From positions 1 through 64,000 of the forward strand of contig JANQET010000013.1 of the NCBI GenBank assembly GCA_028278265.1: a stretch of DNA of 64,000 bases, in the 5' to 3' direction. This document shows, piece after piece, positions 54,176 to 62,833 of this stretch (position 1 is the first letter of the stretch; every line of letters starts with the position of its first letter). The notes beneath the pieces were generated by a model that did not search any database, was not told the DNA's origin, and worked only from the letters and a program-made list of their open reading frames with translations. A program made the position numbers and the translations under genes. Origin of the DNA: Myxococcota bacterium. GTDB taxonomy: Bacteria; Myxococcota_A; Polyangia; JAAYKL01.

Positions 54176-55096
54176 TCAGGGGAGGGGTTTGAGCGTCCTG
54201 GTGCCGTCGTCGGCCGTCTCCACTTGAAAGCCGAATAGCTTGACCTGGCTGGCCAGGCTGCGGCCAAAGACGAGGTCGAGAGTGTCTTCGGGCAGGTTGA
54301 GCTTTTCGGCGACAAATTGACGGTAGTGGTCATCGTAGCTCAACAGCTCGATGACCTCGTCGACCTCGGTGCCTTCGCTGGCCTTGAGCGTCTCGAACAC
54401 CTCTTGCAGACGGCCGAACGAACAGCGGCGGTTGTGCTCCTCGAGCAGCTCCATCAGCACCTCGACGTTGGCGAAAATATCGCTGCGGTTCAGATCGGCT
54501 TCGTCGCTCAACGCCACCGCCCGCTGAGGATTCCAGCACGCCTGGGCGCGACATTGCATCGGCCGTTCGGCATAGATACGGCAGGCCTGGTTTGCCTCGT
54601 CGTAGAAGACACACTGTTTGGTGCCGGGAACCTCGCGAATTTTGATCCGCTCGTTCGGCAGGTAAAACGCCTGTTGGGTGATCGACGAATGGACCGCCTC
54701 GCCGGCGCGCAGGGTGATCAGTTGATCCCAGGGAATTTTCTCTTCCCGGAGGATCTCCAGGTCATCGAGCTTGAGCGTTGGGCTGCCCTGTTGGCAGCAG
54801 GCGCCGCACTGAACGCACATGGGCAACCGTTCCCGCTGCAGTCGGTCGCAGTTGGTGAGCAGGCGCTTCCAGCTCTCCAGACGCGCCGGGCCGTCCAAGC
54901 CGGACCAGCTCTCGATGAGTTGGCGGCACTCCGGATCCATCTCCGCTTGCAGTTGCAGCCGCTTGAGGGGCAGCGGGGCGTCTTTTTCTTCGGCCAGGGT
55001 TTTGAGATGAAAGCGCCAGTTCTCAAGCAGTGTTTCCTCATCCCACAACGCCGGAGAGGTCTGTTTGTTTTTCGATGTTGATTCGGTATCAGACAT
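54176..55096 (-). CDS. YkgJ-type Cys-cluster (Fe-S or Zn) protein
   Basis: This 306-residue protein has the Cys signature of the YkgJ/UPF0153 group. CVQCGACCQQGSP begins at C94, with CVFYDEANQACRIY and ERPMQCRAQACWN further on, eight metal-binding Cys in all. Flanking alpha-helical segments, especially in the C-terminal third, are not recognised. ATG 55096 starts the domain set. A frame upstream to 55417 is Arg-rich and has no clear site. It converges on the serpin gene 10 bases away and is downstream of dam on the same strand. Confidence 0.78.
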   Translation of the reverse strand: MSDTESTSKNKQTSPALWDEETLLENWRFHLKTLAEEKDAPLPLKRLQLQAEMDPECRQLIESWSGLDGPARLESWKRLLTNCDRLQRERLPMCVQCGACCQQGSPTLKLDDLEILREEKIPWDQLITLRAGEAVHSSITQQAFYLPNERIKIREVPGTKQCVFYDEANQACRIYAERPMQCRAQACWNPQRAVALSDEADLNRSDIFANVEVLMELLEEHNRRCSFGRLQEVFETLKASEGTEVDEVIELLSYDDHYRQFVAEKLNLPEDTLDLVFGRSLASQVKLFGFQVETADDGTRTLKPLP

Positions 55097-55296
55097 GGGC
55101 CGATCTTGCACAAGTTGACGGTTGTGTCCAGAGCCTAGTGCCTCGCCTCGCTGATAACGCCGGGTCACGAGCGAGGCATCGTCGGCGAGATCAAGGAACG
55201 ACGACGAAGGACTGGCCGTCGCCAATTCAAGGAGGAGTGACACAGAGATCGTCGATGAGGGCCGCTCTGACCCGGTTTTATCAGTGGGGCGCGGTG

Positions 55297-56118
55297 CTAA
55301 CGGTAGTTCGTGACCACCACTTCTCCCACATGACCGCGGCGTTCGGCGTTGCTGTTCACGTTTCGCCGGGCCTTGATCACGCGAATAGCGTGGCGCCGGT
55401 ACCGCTCGTGAATCCACGGCACGTCCGCGTTGGAGAGCATCGCCTGAATGCCCTGATCGGTCAGCTTGTCGAACACTTCGGCCAGTTTCTCCTGGTTGGC
55501 CATGCCGAAGCCGTTTTTCTGATAAGCTGTGAAATTGGCCGTTCCCGAGACCGGAATGTAGGGTGGGTCGAAGTAGACAAAATCTCCGGGCTTGGCGCGT
55601 CGGAGCACCGTTTCAAAGGACGCGCATTTGACATCGATCGGGGCCAGGGCCGCGGAGCAGGCCCGCAGATTCGCGGCATTACAGATTCGCGGGTTCTTGT
55701 ACCGTCCAAAAGGTACGTTGAACTGGCCCTTGCTGTTGACCCGGTACAGTCCGTTGAACCCGGCGCGATTGAGGTAGATCATTCTCGCCGCGCGGGCCAC
55801 AGGGGACAACTCGGTCGGATCCTGTGCCCGGATGCGGTAGAAGTACTCTTTGTCATAGATGTGCTTTTCGAGCTTCCCGATGAGCGCCTCCACCTTGTTC
55901 TTGACCACGTTGTAGGTACCGATCAGCTCTTTGTTGGCATCGGAGAGCACTGCGGTGCGGGGCAACAGGTTGAAAAACACCGCCCCGCCGCCGACAAATG
56001 GTTCGTGGAATTGTTCGAATTCCACTGGAAACGACTTGTGCAGCTCGGGCAGTATCTGCCGTTTTCCACCGGCCCATTTGAGGAACGGTTTGGCAAGGGC
56101 TGAGTCGGGTTCGGTCAT
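55297..56118 (-). CDS. dam: DNA adenine methyltransferase, D12 (Dam) class
   Basis: This 273-residue SAM-dependent N6-adenine methyltransferase has motif I FVGGGAVFFN (residues 41-50), catalytic motif IV DPPY (184-187) in VYFDPPYIPV and the family start PFLKWAGGKRQIL. RAGFNGLYRVNSKGQFNVPFG lies in the target-recognition region. GATC specificity is likely from the family but not proven. No restriction-enzyme gene adjoins it, so it is an orphan methylase with a regulatory or repair role. ATG 56118 has GGAGG eleven bases upstream. Confidence 0.88.
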   Translation of the reverse strand: MTEPDSALAKPFLKWAGGKRQILPELHKSFPVEFEQFHEPFVGGGAVFFNLLPRTAVLSDANKELIGTYNVVKNKVEALIGKLEKHIYDKEYFYRIRAQDPTELSPVARAARMIYLNRAGFNGLYRVNSKGQFNVPFGRYKNPRICNAANLRACSAALAPIDVKCASFETVLRRAKPGDFVYFDPPYIPVSGTANFTAYQKNGFGMANQEKLAEVFDKLTDQGIQAMLSNADVPWIHERYRRHAIRVIKARRNVNSNAERRGHVGEVVVTNYR

Positions 56119-56222
56119 TTTCGCTACATCCTCCGCGATCGTGGGTGCCACCTATTCATCTGCACAGTAGAAAAATGGGGAAACTTGTCAAGTCGGCCCC
56201 CCGAATCCCCATTTGTTTAGAG

Positions 56223-57086
56223 CTATTTCTCAGATCTGCCGGTGTACTGTTCCAGCAGCTGGCGGTAGTCTGCCGCCGATGCGGCACGGATGGCCGAGAT
56301 GGTCAGCGCGCGGCACAGATCCCGCCCCTCGGCGGTCTCGCACAACCCCACCAACGCCTTTTTGAGCTTTTCGGTGCGCGATTTATCACCGCCGATCACG
56401 ACCACTGCCGGAGCGGGAATCGGCTTGGAGGTGTGGATGATTTTGAGGTCCTTGGCAAAATCGAGAGAGGGGAGGTGTTCGACGACCGCCCGGTCGACGA
56501 TGGCCGCATCTGCCTTGCCGCTCAACACCTGTCGCAACGCCTTGAGGGGGCGTTTTTGGGTCTCCAGGATCACCGAATCCAGGGGGAGTCGGCCGTCGAG
56601 AAGAACCCGCACCACGAAGCGGGAATCGTTGACCACCGCGCCGATCAGCTTCTTCCCCTTGAGCTCGGACAACTCTTTCGGCCCGTCTAGGCGGGTGAGC
56701 ACCGAGTAGGTCTCCTCACCGCGACCGTCGATGCTCACTTTGGCGACTACCTTCATCTTCAGTGCCTTGTGCTGTCCGGCATAGATCGATGGGCCGACCA
56801 GGGCGAGCTCCGGCTTGGTCCGGGTGATCCGCTCGGTTCCCGCGGCACCATCGGGAATGTAGGTGCCCGAAATGCTCTGCGGGGGTTGTCCGAGCTTGGT
56901 TTCCAGGTAGCGCAGCATTTGGTCCACATAGGGTTGAGCCTGGGTGGTGGAGCCGGGAAATCCGGGCAAGCACAACACCACGGTGTTGACCTGTCCGAGC
57001 GCCGGAAGGACCAGCGCGGTCATCAGGGCAACGGTCATCCAAAAGGGGTGCAACTTACGACTCAAATCGGCCTCCTCGTCAGGCAT
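56223..57086 (-). CDS. Periplasmic phosphonate/phosphate-type binding protein (PhnD-like)
   Basis: This 287-residue secreted protein has an N-terminal signal region (FWMTVALMTALVLPALG) and the fold of PhnD-type solute-binding proteins. Supporting phrases are VLCLPGFPGSTTQAQPYVD, YLETKLGQPPQSISGTY, ERITRTKPELALVGPSIYA, LSELKGKKLIGAVVNDSRF and LSGKADAAIVDRAVVEHL. No permease or ATPase gene is nearby, so it may be a sensor or accessory protein in the envelope operon rather than part of an ABC importer. It starts four bases after the LolA-like gene. Confidence 0.78.
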   Translation of the reverse strand: MPDEEADLSRKLHPFWMTVALMTALVLPALGQVNTVVLCLPGFPGSTTQAQPYVDQMLRYLETKLGQPPQSISGTYIPDGAAGTERITRTKPELALVGPSIYAGQHKALKMKVVAKVSIDGRGEETYSVLTRLDGPKELSELKGKKLIGAVVNDSRFVVRVLLDGRLPLDSVILETQKRPLKALRQVLSGKADAAIVDRAVVEHLPSLDFAKDLKIIHTSKPIPAPAVVVIGGDKSRTEKLKKALVGLCETAEGRDLCRALTISAIRAASAADYRQLLEQYTGRSEK

Positions 57087-57090
57087 CGGC

Positions 57091-57840
57091 TCATCGCGCT
57101 CTCATCAGGGCCCGCTTGGTGAAGACGCGGTCGGTGAGCCCGGTGTTGACGCGACAGTCCTTGAATTCCATGATCGTCTGGGAGCCGGTTCGCTCGTCCA
57201 CCACGCGGAAATGGGTCGGTACGGTAATCGGTCCGAACGACTTCCAGTTCTTGCGCACTTGGGTCTTGACGTGTTTGTTGTCGCTACCGAAATATTCGAT
57301 TCGGGAGACCCCTTCGGTCTTCTTGAGCACTGTCACCCTCAACCGTTTGTACATGGAATCATTATCGGGCGTCGGGAGGAGATCTAAAATCCACTGCTTC
57401 TCGTCCTGGTTGACCACGTTGGCCTTCCAGCCGATGGTCAGCGCCGATCCGCCGATATCATCCGGTGAGAAATCGGTCCCCATGAATCCCTGATTGCGCA
57501 CATGTGCGGCAATCCGGCGGACCCGTTGGTAACTGGGTAAATACACGTACATATTGCCGTTTTCAGTGGTCAGGACCGCCATTCCCCGCACGTCTCCCGG
57601 CGCGGTGAACTTGACCAGCTTCATCTTCAGTCCCTTTAATTTGGCGGTGAAGGCCATCGATTTGATGATCTTGCCGTCGCGAATGACGTTGAGGGTCGCG
57701 TCGTAGGTCTGGTCACGTACCTTGGTCAGGTTGGCGTCTACTTTGGCCATCACATCGGCGGCCTCGTCAGCGCCGGAGACCCGCGTGGCGATCAGCACCA
57801 GGGCGGCGCAGGCAAATCGGAGCAAGGGGTATTTCTTCAT
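57091..57840 (-). CDS. LolA-like outer-membrane lipoprotein-sorting protein
   Basis: This 249-residue periplasmic protein has a signal peptide (RFACAALVLIATRVSG) and a half-open beta-barrel like that of COG2834/LolA-type proteins. ADVMAKVDANLTKVRD is the N-terminal helix. MKLVKFTAPGDVRGMAVLTT, VYLPSYQRVRRIAAH, GGSALTIGW and MEFKDCRVNTGL follow. Relatives are thought to bind lipid or lipoprotein during export. AGGAGG precedes the start. It could serve the lipoproteins and outer-membrane enzyme of the same operon, an inference from position. Confidence 0.82.
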   Translation of the reverse strand: MKKYPLLRFACAALVLIATRVSGADEAADVMAKVDANLTKVRDQTYDATLNVIRDGKIIKSMAFTAKLKGLKMKLVKFTAPGDVRGMAVLTTENGNMYVYLPSYQRVRRIAAHVRNQGFMGTDFSPDDIGGSALTIGWKANVVNQDEKQWILDLLPTPDNDSMYKRLRVTVLKKTEGVSRIEYFGSDNKHVKTQVRKNWKSFGPITVPTHFRVVDERTGSQTIMEFKDCRVNTGLTDRVFTKRALMRAR

Positions 57841-57869
57841 CGGGCGGTGTCCTCCTCACTATTCGGTGG

Positions 57870-57893
57870 GCAACGGCGTTAATACACCGTTGC
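57870..57893. promoter_or_regulatory. Inverted repeat before the LolA-like gene
   Basis: GCAACGG (57870-57876) and CCGTTGC (57887-57893) form a perfect 7-bp inverted repeat around 10 bases, about 30 bases upstream of the LolA-like start. It could be an mRNA hairpin or an operator. No T-run follows on either strand. The rest of 57841-58036 shows no gene. Confidence 0.4.
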
Positions 57894-58036
57894 GCCACGG
57901 GTAATCAAGGAGCCAAGTTGGAACAACTACCAGTACGTCGTCAATAGATGTTCCGCCGCGACTGCTCTTTTTGACGGGGTGTGGACCGAAAAATTCAAGG
58001 GTTTTCGGTGGATGGCCGGGATGGGGTTGCCGCCGG

Positions 58037-58723
58037 CTACATGTAGAAGAGGTTGTCGATGTAGAGGATGGCTCCCTCTTCCCCGCCGGCACCGGTCATG
58101 GAGAACGGCACGTTGAGCGCGCCGAAATCCACCTCATCTCCGGAGTAGTCATCGATCGGAATTTTCAGGTCATGCCATTCGCCGTCGTTGGTATACCCAT
58201 ACGATCCGGCCTGAACACTGACCGCATCACCGTCATCCTCGTCATCATAGTCGTCGTCATAGGCAAATTTGAGCTGGACGTCGGCAAATGCATCGTCTGA
58301 CGATTTGAGACTGACGTAGAGATGATCGTAGTCGAGCAGGGAGACGGTCGACCCGTTGACCAAGTGCACGCCGCCACCCCACCAGCTCAGCCCGGCGTGA
58401 ATGATTTTATGAGATCTTTTGCCCTCATGGACATCTTCGGTGTCGTTCGCCGACGTGTAGGTCGCATCGTTCCGGTCGTAAATCCAATACGCTGCCTCGA
58501 TGTTGTTGACCTGTAGCTTGGTCACTTCGCCCGCGTCCGGGCAACCGTCGAAATAGATCCCCACGGAGAACCGCTTTTGGCCCTCTTCGCAGGGGACAGG
58601 ACCTTCGACCCATTCGGGTTCGTCCGGGGGAACGTCGTATTCGGGTTGGCCTCCCGGGTCGGGCCGACAGGCGACAAGGGCCACACAGATGGCCAAGGGA
58701 ATAATCCTGTTCGATAAATACAT
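58037..58723 (-). CDS. Lipoprotein with carbohydrate-binding-like beta-sandwich
   Basis: This 228-residue predicted lipoprotein has lipobox LVAC and a beta-rich domain whose phrases are ISYLK-like in character: IYFDGCPDAGEVTKLQVNN, HKIIHAGLSWWGGGVHLVNG, YDHLYVSLKSSDDAFADVQ and a Gly-rich Asp repeat YDDDYDDEDDGDAVSV. GEWHDLKIPIDDYS and AILYIDNLFYM at the end are usual for carbohydrate-binding modules attached to surface glycanases. It lies directly downstream of the second lipoprotein and the GH/beta-barrel gene, so glycan capture is likely. The family number is not certain. Confidence 0.68.
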   Translation of the reverse strand: MYLSNRIIPLAICVALVACRPDPGGQPEYDVPPDEPEWVEGPVPCEEGQKRFSVGIYFDGCPDAGEVTKLQVNNIEAAYWIYDRNDATYTSANDTEDVHEGKRSHKIIHAGLSWWGGGVHLVNGSTVSLLDYDHLYVSLKSSDDAFADVQLKFAYDDDYDDEDDGDAVSVQAGSYGYTNDGEWHDLKIPIDDYSGDEVDFGALNVPFSMTGAGGEEGAILYIDNLFYM

Positions 58724-58738
58724 GACGTCGATACTCCT

Positions 58739-59305
58739 TTAAAACAGATCCGGGTTGCCACCGAGCTGTTCGATGTGATGCTTGGCCCATTCGGAGAGCT
58801 TGAACGCGGTGGTGCCGGTCTCATCATAGGTCACGCTGTCGGGAAAGTGCTCGAGCACCGCGTAGAAGCCGTTGAGCGCCATCTGCTTGACCGTCGGCAG
58901 GGTCGCCTCATCGACCAACTCGTTCTCATAGATCGCCTTGAGTCGCGTCGCCGCGTAGAATTGAGCCTCTCCGGTCTTCTCCTTGACCAGCACGGTGGCC
59001 CAGCAGTAGAAGGCCAGAATATGCGCCTGGGGTTCCTCCAGACCGTTGTCGTCCGCATAGATCAGCGAGCGCCAGCGAAAGCCCGGGTCATCGCCCAAGG
59101 CGATAAAAATCGGGTCCTCGACAAACATATTGTTGGGATCGGTCATCACCGATTCGTCGGGATAGATGCCCATTTTGACCGAGTGGAGCTCGAACGTCAG
59201 TGTGGAGAGGTCGATTGGGACGATGTACTCGGCCTCGTCCATATCGCAACTGCACAGGGCCATTTGCAGAACACACACCAGAAAAATTGTTAGATAGTGC
59301 CTCAT
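58739..59305 (-). CDS. Lipoprotein of unknown function
   Basis: This 188-residue predicted lipoprotein has signal peptide IFLVCVLQMALCSC with lipobox LCSC. The mature part is acidic and alpha-helical at the end: STLTFELHSVKMGIYPDES, PIFIALGDDPGFRW, AHILAFYCWATVLVKEK, VKQMALNGFYAVLEHF. I do not recognise it. It is nine bases after the GH/beta-barrel gene and 15 bases before the carbohydrate-binding lipoprotein, so it should be part of the same surface apparatus. Confidence 0.68.
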   Translation of the reverse strand: MRHYLTIFLVCVLQMALCSCDMDEAEYIVPIDLSTLTFELHSVKMGIYPDESVMTDPNNMFVEDPIFIALGDDPGFRWRSLIYADDNGLEEPQAHILAFYCWATVLVKEKTGEAQFYAATRLKAIYENELVDEATLPTVKQMALNGFYAVLEHFPDSVTYDETGTTAFKLSEWAKHHIEQLGGNPDLF

Positions 59306-59314
59306 GGCAGCCTC

Positions 59315-62300
59315 CTAAAAGCTCACATTCATGTACATCACAAACTCGTATTCATTGCCCAAGCGATCCTCCCCTTGAGCGACCGTGCATTGGGGGATTG
59401 TATCGATGCAATGGGGATATCGCTCGGAGTGCTGATCGAGCCAGCGCATCTGATATCGGGCGCCCAAGCGGGTGTAGGGAATGAACAGCTTGGGCAGGCT
59501 CATCCCATAGGAGAGATCGCCCATCACCTGCATCGGGAAGGTGAGGTCGAAATCCCGATGGTAGTCGTAGGGGCCGAAATCGTTGAATTTGACAAAGGCG
59601 TGCAGCTGCAGCTTGTCCCACATCAGCCGGGCCTCGGCGCCGTAACGGGTGAGCAGCCGGGATTCGGGCCGGTAGCCCTGGATTTGCCCGACGTAGAGAT
59701 CGCTGACGATGTGCAGATTCCAGGCGGGATTGAAGAACAGCTTGGCCCGCCCGTCCCATTCGTTTTTGGCCGGCGGCGCGCCATCAAAGGCGAAGATGTA
59801 GTATTCCGCACTGATCGCGGTGGTGGCATCCCGCTGAGTGGGCTGGATTTTGTAGACGAAGTCCAGGGCAGCGGCAAACGGCGCATCTTCTTTCTCGTCA
59901 TTGTCCCAATCCCAGAACCAGGTTTTGGGAGTGGGATCGTACATCAGCACCAGCTCGAAGCCGTAGGTTTCCCGGTTGCCCAACACGGCGAACGGATCGT
60001 CCAGAATGTTTCGCGGCTTGATCCCGGGATAGTAGACGCCGTTGTACAGCCGGCCGCGCAACCGCTCGTCCGTGGGCAGGGCCCCCTCCAGCGGTCGCTG
60101 GAACAGCACGTTGGGCGCGATGAAGAACTTGTTCAGCTGGTAGCGCAGACCGGTCAACGCGTTGAACTGGTTACCCCGTCCGTCGGCCTTGAGCGTCCAG
60201 GGCACCATCGCCGCGGCGTTGTCCGGTCCCCCGTCGGCGACCAGCCCCTGGTAGGCCCCCTGCACGTACCAGTGAATCGGTCCTACATCCAGGGTCAACC
60301 GGGCCTTGGCCCCCAGGGTGTCGAGGAGGTAGATCTCATCGGTCAAAAAGGCGTAGTCGGTGCCCATGTAGCCTGTGCCCTTGGCGTCGCGCACAGCGAC
60401 GAATTTCTCGCCCAGCTTGTCCGAACCGGCGAAGATGCCGCCCAGAGACAACCCCAGGGCGCCCTTGCGGTACCCCAAAAAGAGCGTGGTCTTGCGGGTC
60501 TTGGGTTCGGGGATAATGCGCGCCGTGGCACTGGCCTCCTGTTTGGTGAGATCCTCCTGGTGCATCAGGGCAAAGGAGAACGGGCCGAACTGCCGGTGGT
60601 ACTTGGCCAGCACCATCGGGTTGGCGCTCCAGTAGAGCTGCGGTCCAAAGGCGACCTTGAGCCCCTTGAGGGCCTTTTTGGCATCCAGCACCATGCCGAA
60701 CGGGGCGCTGGCGTTGTAGATGTCGATGTTCTCGCCGTAAAAGGCTTCCCGGTAGAGTCCGAAGAAGTCCCCTTCGGCGCCCCAGTGATAGTGGCCGGTG
60801 CGGTAGTACCCGTCCAGTTTGAAATAGTCGTTGTCCCAGCTCAGCTCTGATTGGTAGACTTTGATCCGCTCGTTGTCGGTGAGCATGACCGGGTTACCGT
60901 CAGCGTCCTCGATTTCGATGGGGGTGCCTCGGCTCTCGTAGAACAGCTTGTCGATTTTGTTGGTCGGCACGTTGCCCAGGACATTCAGCGACACACGCCC
61001 TTCGAGTTGGGGAGACGGATTGACCTCGAAATCGAGGAAGAACGATTCCATGTGATCGAACTTGGGCGGCTCGGGTGTGTCTTCACCCATCGATCGGTCC
61101 CCATCGGCGTAGATCATTTCGAACTTCATCTGCGCGCCGACGCCGAACATCTGGGACAATCGGTTCACTCCCACGTTGGCCATCGCCGCCTCGTACTTGA
61201 TCCCCTTCTCTTTAGGGTCGAGTTTGGCGAAGTGCTGGCGGATGGCGGTCACATCGACTCCCTCGGCATAGGGATCCAGGGCAAAGGCCTCCTGCAGCAC
61301 GTAGTAAGCGGTGCGGGGATAGAGCTCGTACTTGCCTTGCTCATCGGACGGTCCCTTGGCGCAGATCCCCATCCACTCCTCGTTCATGTTGTTGGTCCCG
61401 TCCTTCCAGTCGAACTGGTAACCGGCAGCGGCCCAGGAGGCGGCCGGATCGTGTTTGTCCAGGTTGAGAATCTGGCGGTACTTCCACCATCCATCAGACC
61501 ACTCGAAGACAAATCCACCCAGTGCGATGCCGTGGTTTCCCTTGCCGTGGGTCTGCTCGAGCACGTCCGCCCATTGCCACCGCAGGTAGTTGGCCTGAGA
61601 CAGGTGATCCTCTTTTTTGTCCTGCGCGTGAAACGCGTCTGCACCAAATTCGGTCAACAGTACCGGCAGACCCAGCTTTTTTTGCGCTCGGAGCCACAGA
61701 TCCCCGAAGGAAACCCCGCGGTAGGTGTTGGTGCCCAGAATTTCGAGATTCGGACAGTGCTTCTTGATCAGGTCGATGTACAACAGATCCCCGTTGGCGA
61801 TCACTGCCGGATGGTTGGTGTCCCGCTTTTTTATCTCGCCGATAATCTCGTTGTACATGGTGTACAGGTGCACCGCGGCGGCGCGGGTCGCTTCGTCCTG
61901 GGGACCTTTGCTGACGTTGGGGGGCAGCAGGTGGTAGTTGTTCTCGTTGCCCAGCAGCCAGAACAGCAGACCCGGCGTGTTCTTGTATTTTTCCACCATC
62001 GCGATCACGTCCGCCTTGATCGCTTCGCGGGTCGCCGGATCGGAGTAGTCCACCTGGAACCGGGTCGACCCGTTGACCAGAAAGCCGTAGCGACCGGCGA
62101 GGTGGTTGACCGAGGTGAAAATGCCCCAGTTCTGATAGATGAAGGTGATCCATTTGGCCGGGATTCCCACCTCAACGCGAATCGCGTTGACCCCCATCTC
62201 CTTGAGCATCGTCATGTCGCGACCGAGCACCTCGGCGATGAAGGCGTCCGGTTTGCTCCACAGATCGTAGCGATAGTTCTCACCGATGGGGACATAGCCC

Positions 62301-62596
62301 CAATTCATCCCTTTGACGATGAAATCCCGGCCGTTGACCTGCAGCTTGTAACCGCTTTGATCGTGAACCACGGCAACGGTTTTGGCGCTACCGGGAGGTG
62401 GGGGGGGAGCCTGCTCCTGTGCCTCTTCGGCTGTGGGTTCGGCGGCTTCGGTGTCACCCGCGGCGTCCGGGGGTTGTTCCGCAGTTTTTTCCGCAGGTTG
62501 TTCTGCAGGCTGTTGGGGGTTGTTTTGTGCGTCGGCCAGAGAGACTGCCGGACAGATCAACAAAACAGCGATGAATGGTCGTAAAAATCGGGGCAT
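59315..62596 (-). CDS. Glycoside hydrolase fused to an outer-membrane beta-barrel
   Basis: This 1093-residue secreted protein has a signal peptide (LRPFIAVLLICPAVSLADA), a Pro/Glu/Ala-rich linker (~25-70) and a TIM-barrel of clan GH-A, nearest to GH2/GH5-type glycosidases (~80-450). Acid/base E218 is in FWLLGNENNYH and nucleophile E316 in LLTEFGADAF. From ~residue 500 to the end the protein is a chain of amphipathic, aromatic beta-strands (VSLNVLGNVPTNKIDKLFY, FKLDGYYRTGHYHWGAEGD) ending in Phe (MYMNVSF). This is the mark of an outer-membrane beta-barrel inserted by BAM. The enzyme part could lie in the periplasm or outside. ATG 62596 begins the signal peptide. Confidence 0.8.
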   Translation of the reverse strand: MPRFLRPFIAVLLICPAVSLADAQNNPQQPAEQPAEKTAEQPPDAAGDTEAAEPTAEEAQEQAPPPPPGSAKTVAVVHDQSGYKLQVNGRDFIVKGMNWGYVPIGENYRYDLWSKPDAFIAEVLGRDMTMLKEMGVNAIRVEVGIPAKWITFIYQNWGIFTSVNHLAGRYGFLVNGSTRFQVDYSDPATREAIKADVIAMVEKYKNTPGLLFWLLGNENNYHLLPPNVSKGPQDEATRAAAVHLYTMYNEIIGEIKKRDTNHPAVIANGDLLYIDLIKKHCPNLEILGTNTYRGVSFGDLWLRAQKKLGLPVLLTEFGADAFHAQDKKEDHLSQANYLRWQWADVLEQTHGKGNHGIALGGFVFEWSDGWWKYRQILNLDKHDPAASWAAAGYQFDWKDGTNNMNEEWMGICAKGPSDEQGKYELYPRTAYYVLQEAFALDPYAEGVDVTAIRQHFAKLDPKEKGIKYEAAMANVGVNRLSQMFGVGAQMKFEMIYADGDRSMGEDTPEPPKFDHMESFFLDFEVNPSPQLEGRVSLNVLGNVPTNKIDKLFYESRGTPIEIEDADGNPVMLTDNERIKVYQSELSWDNDYFKLDGYYRTGHYHWGAEGDFFGLYREAFYGENIDIYNASAPFGMVLDAKKALKGLKVAFGPQLYWSANPMVLAKYHRQFGPFSFALMHQEDLTKQEASATARIIPEPKTRKTTLFLGYRKGALGLSLGGIFAGSDKLGEKFVAVRDAKGTGYMGTDYAFLTDEIYLLDTLGAKARLTLDVGPIHWYVQGAYQGLVADGGPDNAAAMVPWTLKADGRGNQFNALTGLRYQLNKFFIAPNVLFQRPLEGALPTDERLRGRLYNGVYYPGIKPRNILDDPFAVLGNRETYGFELVLMYDPTPKTWFWDWDNDEKEDAPFAAALDFVYKIQPTQRDATTAISAEYYIFAFDGAPPAKNEWDGRAKLFFNPAWNLHIVSDLYVGQIQGYRPESRLLTRYGAEARLMWDKLQLHAFVKFNDFGPYDYHRDFDLTFPMQVMGDLSYGMSLPKLFIPYTRLGARYQMRWLDQHSERYPHCIDTIPQCTVAQGEDRLGNEYEFVMYMNVSF

Positions 62597-62690
62597 GATC
62601 ACACCTGTTGCGGGGTCCATTTTGATTCAACGGGTTAAAGGATTAAAAACGACATGTTACCAGATTTTCAAAAATTGGGACTGGGCCCAT

Positions 62691-62719
62691 TTAGTTTGTT
62701 CGTTCATCGAACATACTAA
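62691..62719. promoter_or_regulatory. XylR/ROK-like operator at the GH/beta-barrel operon promoter
   Basis: TTAGTTTGTTCG (62691-62702), a 5-base spacer and CGAACATACTAA (62708-62719) form a palindrome with 11 of 12 complementary positions. The inner halves TTAGTTTGTT and AACATACTAA are near-identical to the Bacillus XylR half-sites TTAGTTTGTT and AACAAACTAA, though the central spacing is longer. The right half covers the -10 of the minus-strand promoter, as expected for repression. Confidence 0.75.
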
Positions 62720-62738
62720 TTTCGATCACTATTGTCAA
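62710..62738 (-). promoter_or_regulatory. Promoter of the GH/beta-barrel operon
   Basis: On the minus strand TTGACA (62738-62733) is followed after exactly 17 bases by TATGTT (62715-62710). The predicted leader is about 105 bases long. The -10 lies inside the palindromic operator, so binding there would block RNA polymerase. Confidence 0.7.
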
Positions 62739-62833
62739 GAGACGAAAGGTCTCGTTGCCGATTCACCTTGAACAGACAAAAAGGCAGTATACCCAGACCG
62801 AAATCCCGGGGCAAGTAACAGGGAGGGGAAGTA

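Noticed and set aside
55097-55296. Restriction-endonuclease gene beside dam
   Set aside because: The 200-base gap has no gene, and flanking genes are a Cys-cluster protein and a PhnD-like protein.
59297-62584. Two long plus-strand open frames opposite the GH/beta-barrel gene
   Set aside because: The minus strand has a signal peptide, catalytic motifs and a terminal Phe. The plus-strand products are low-complexity and start without ribosome sites.
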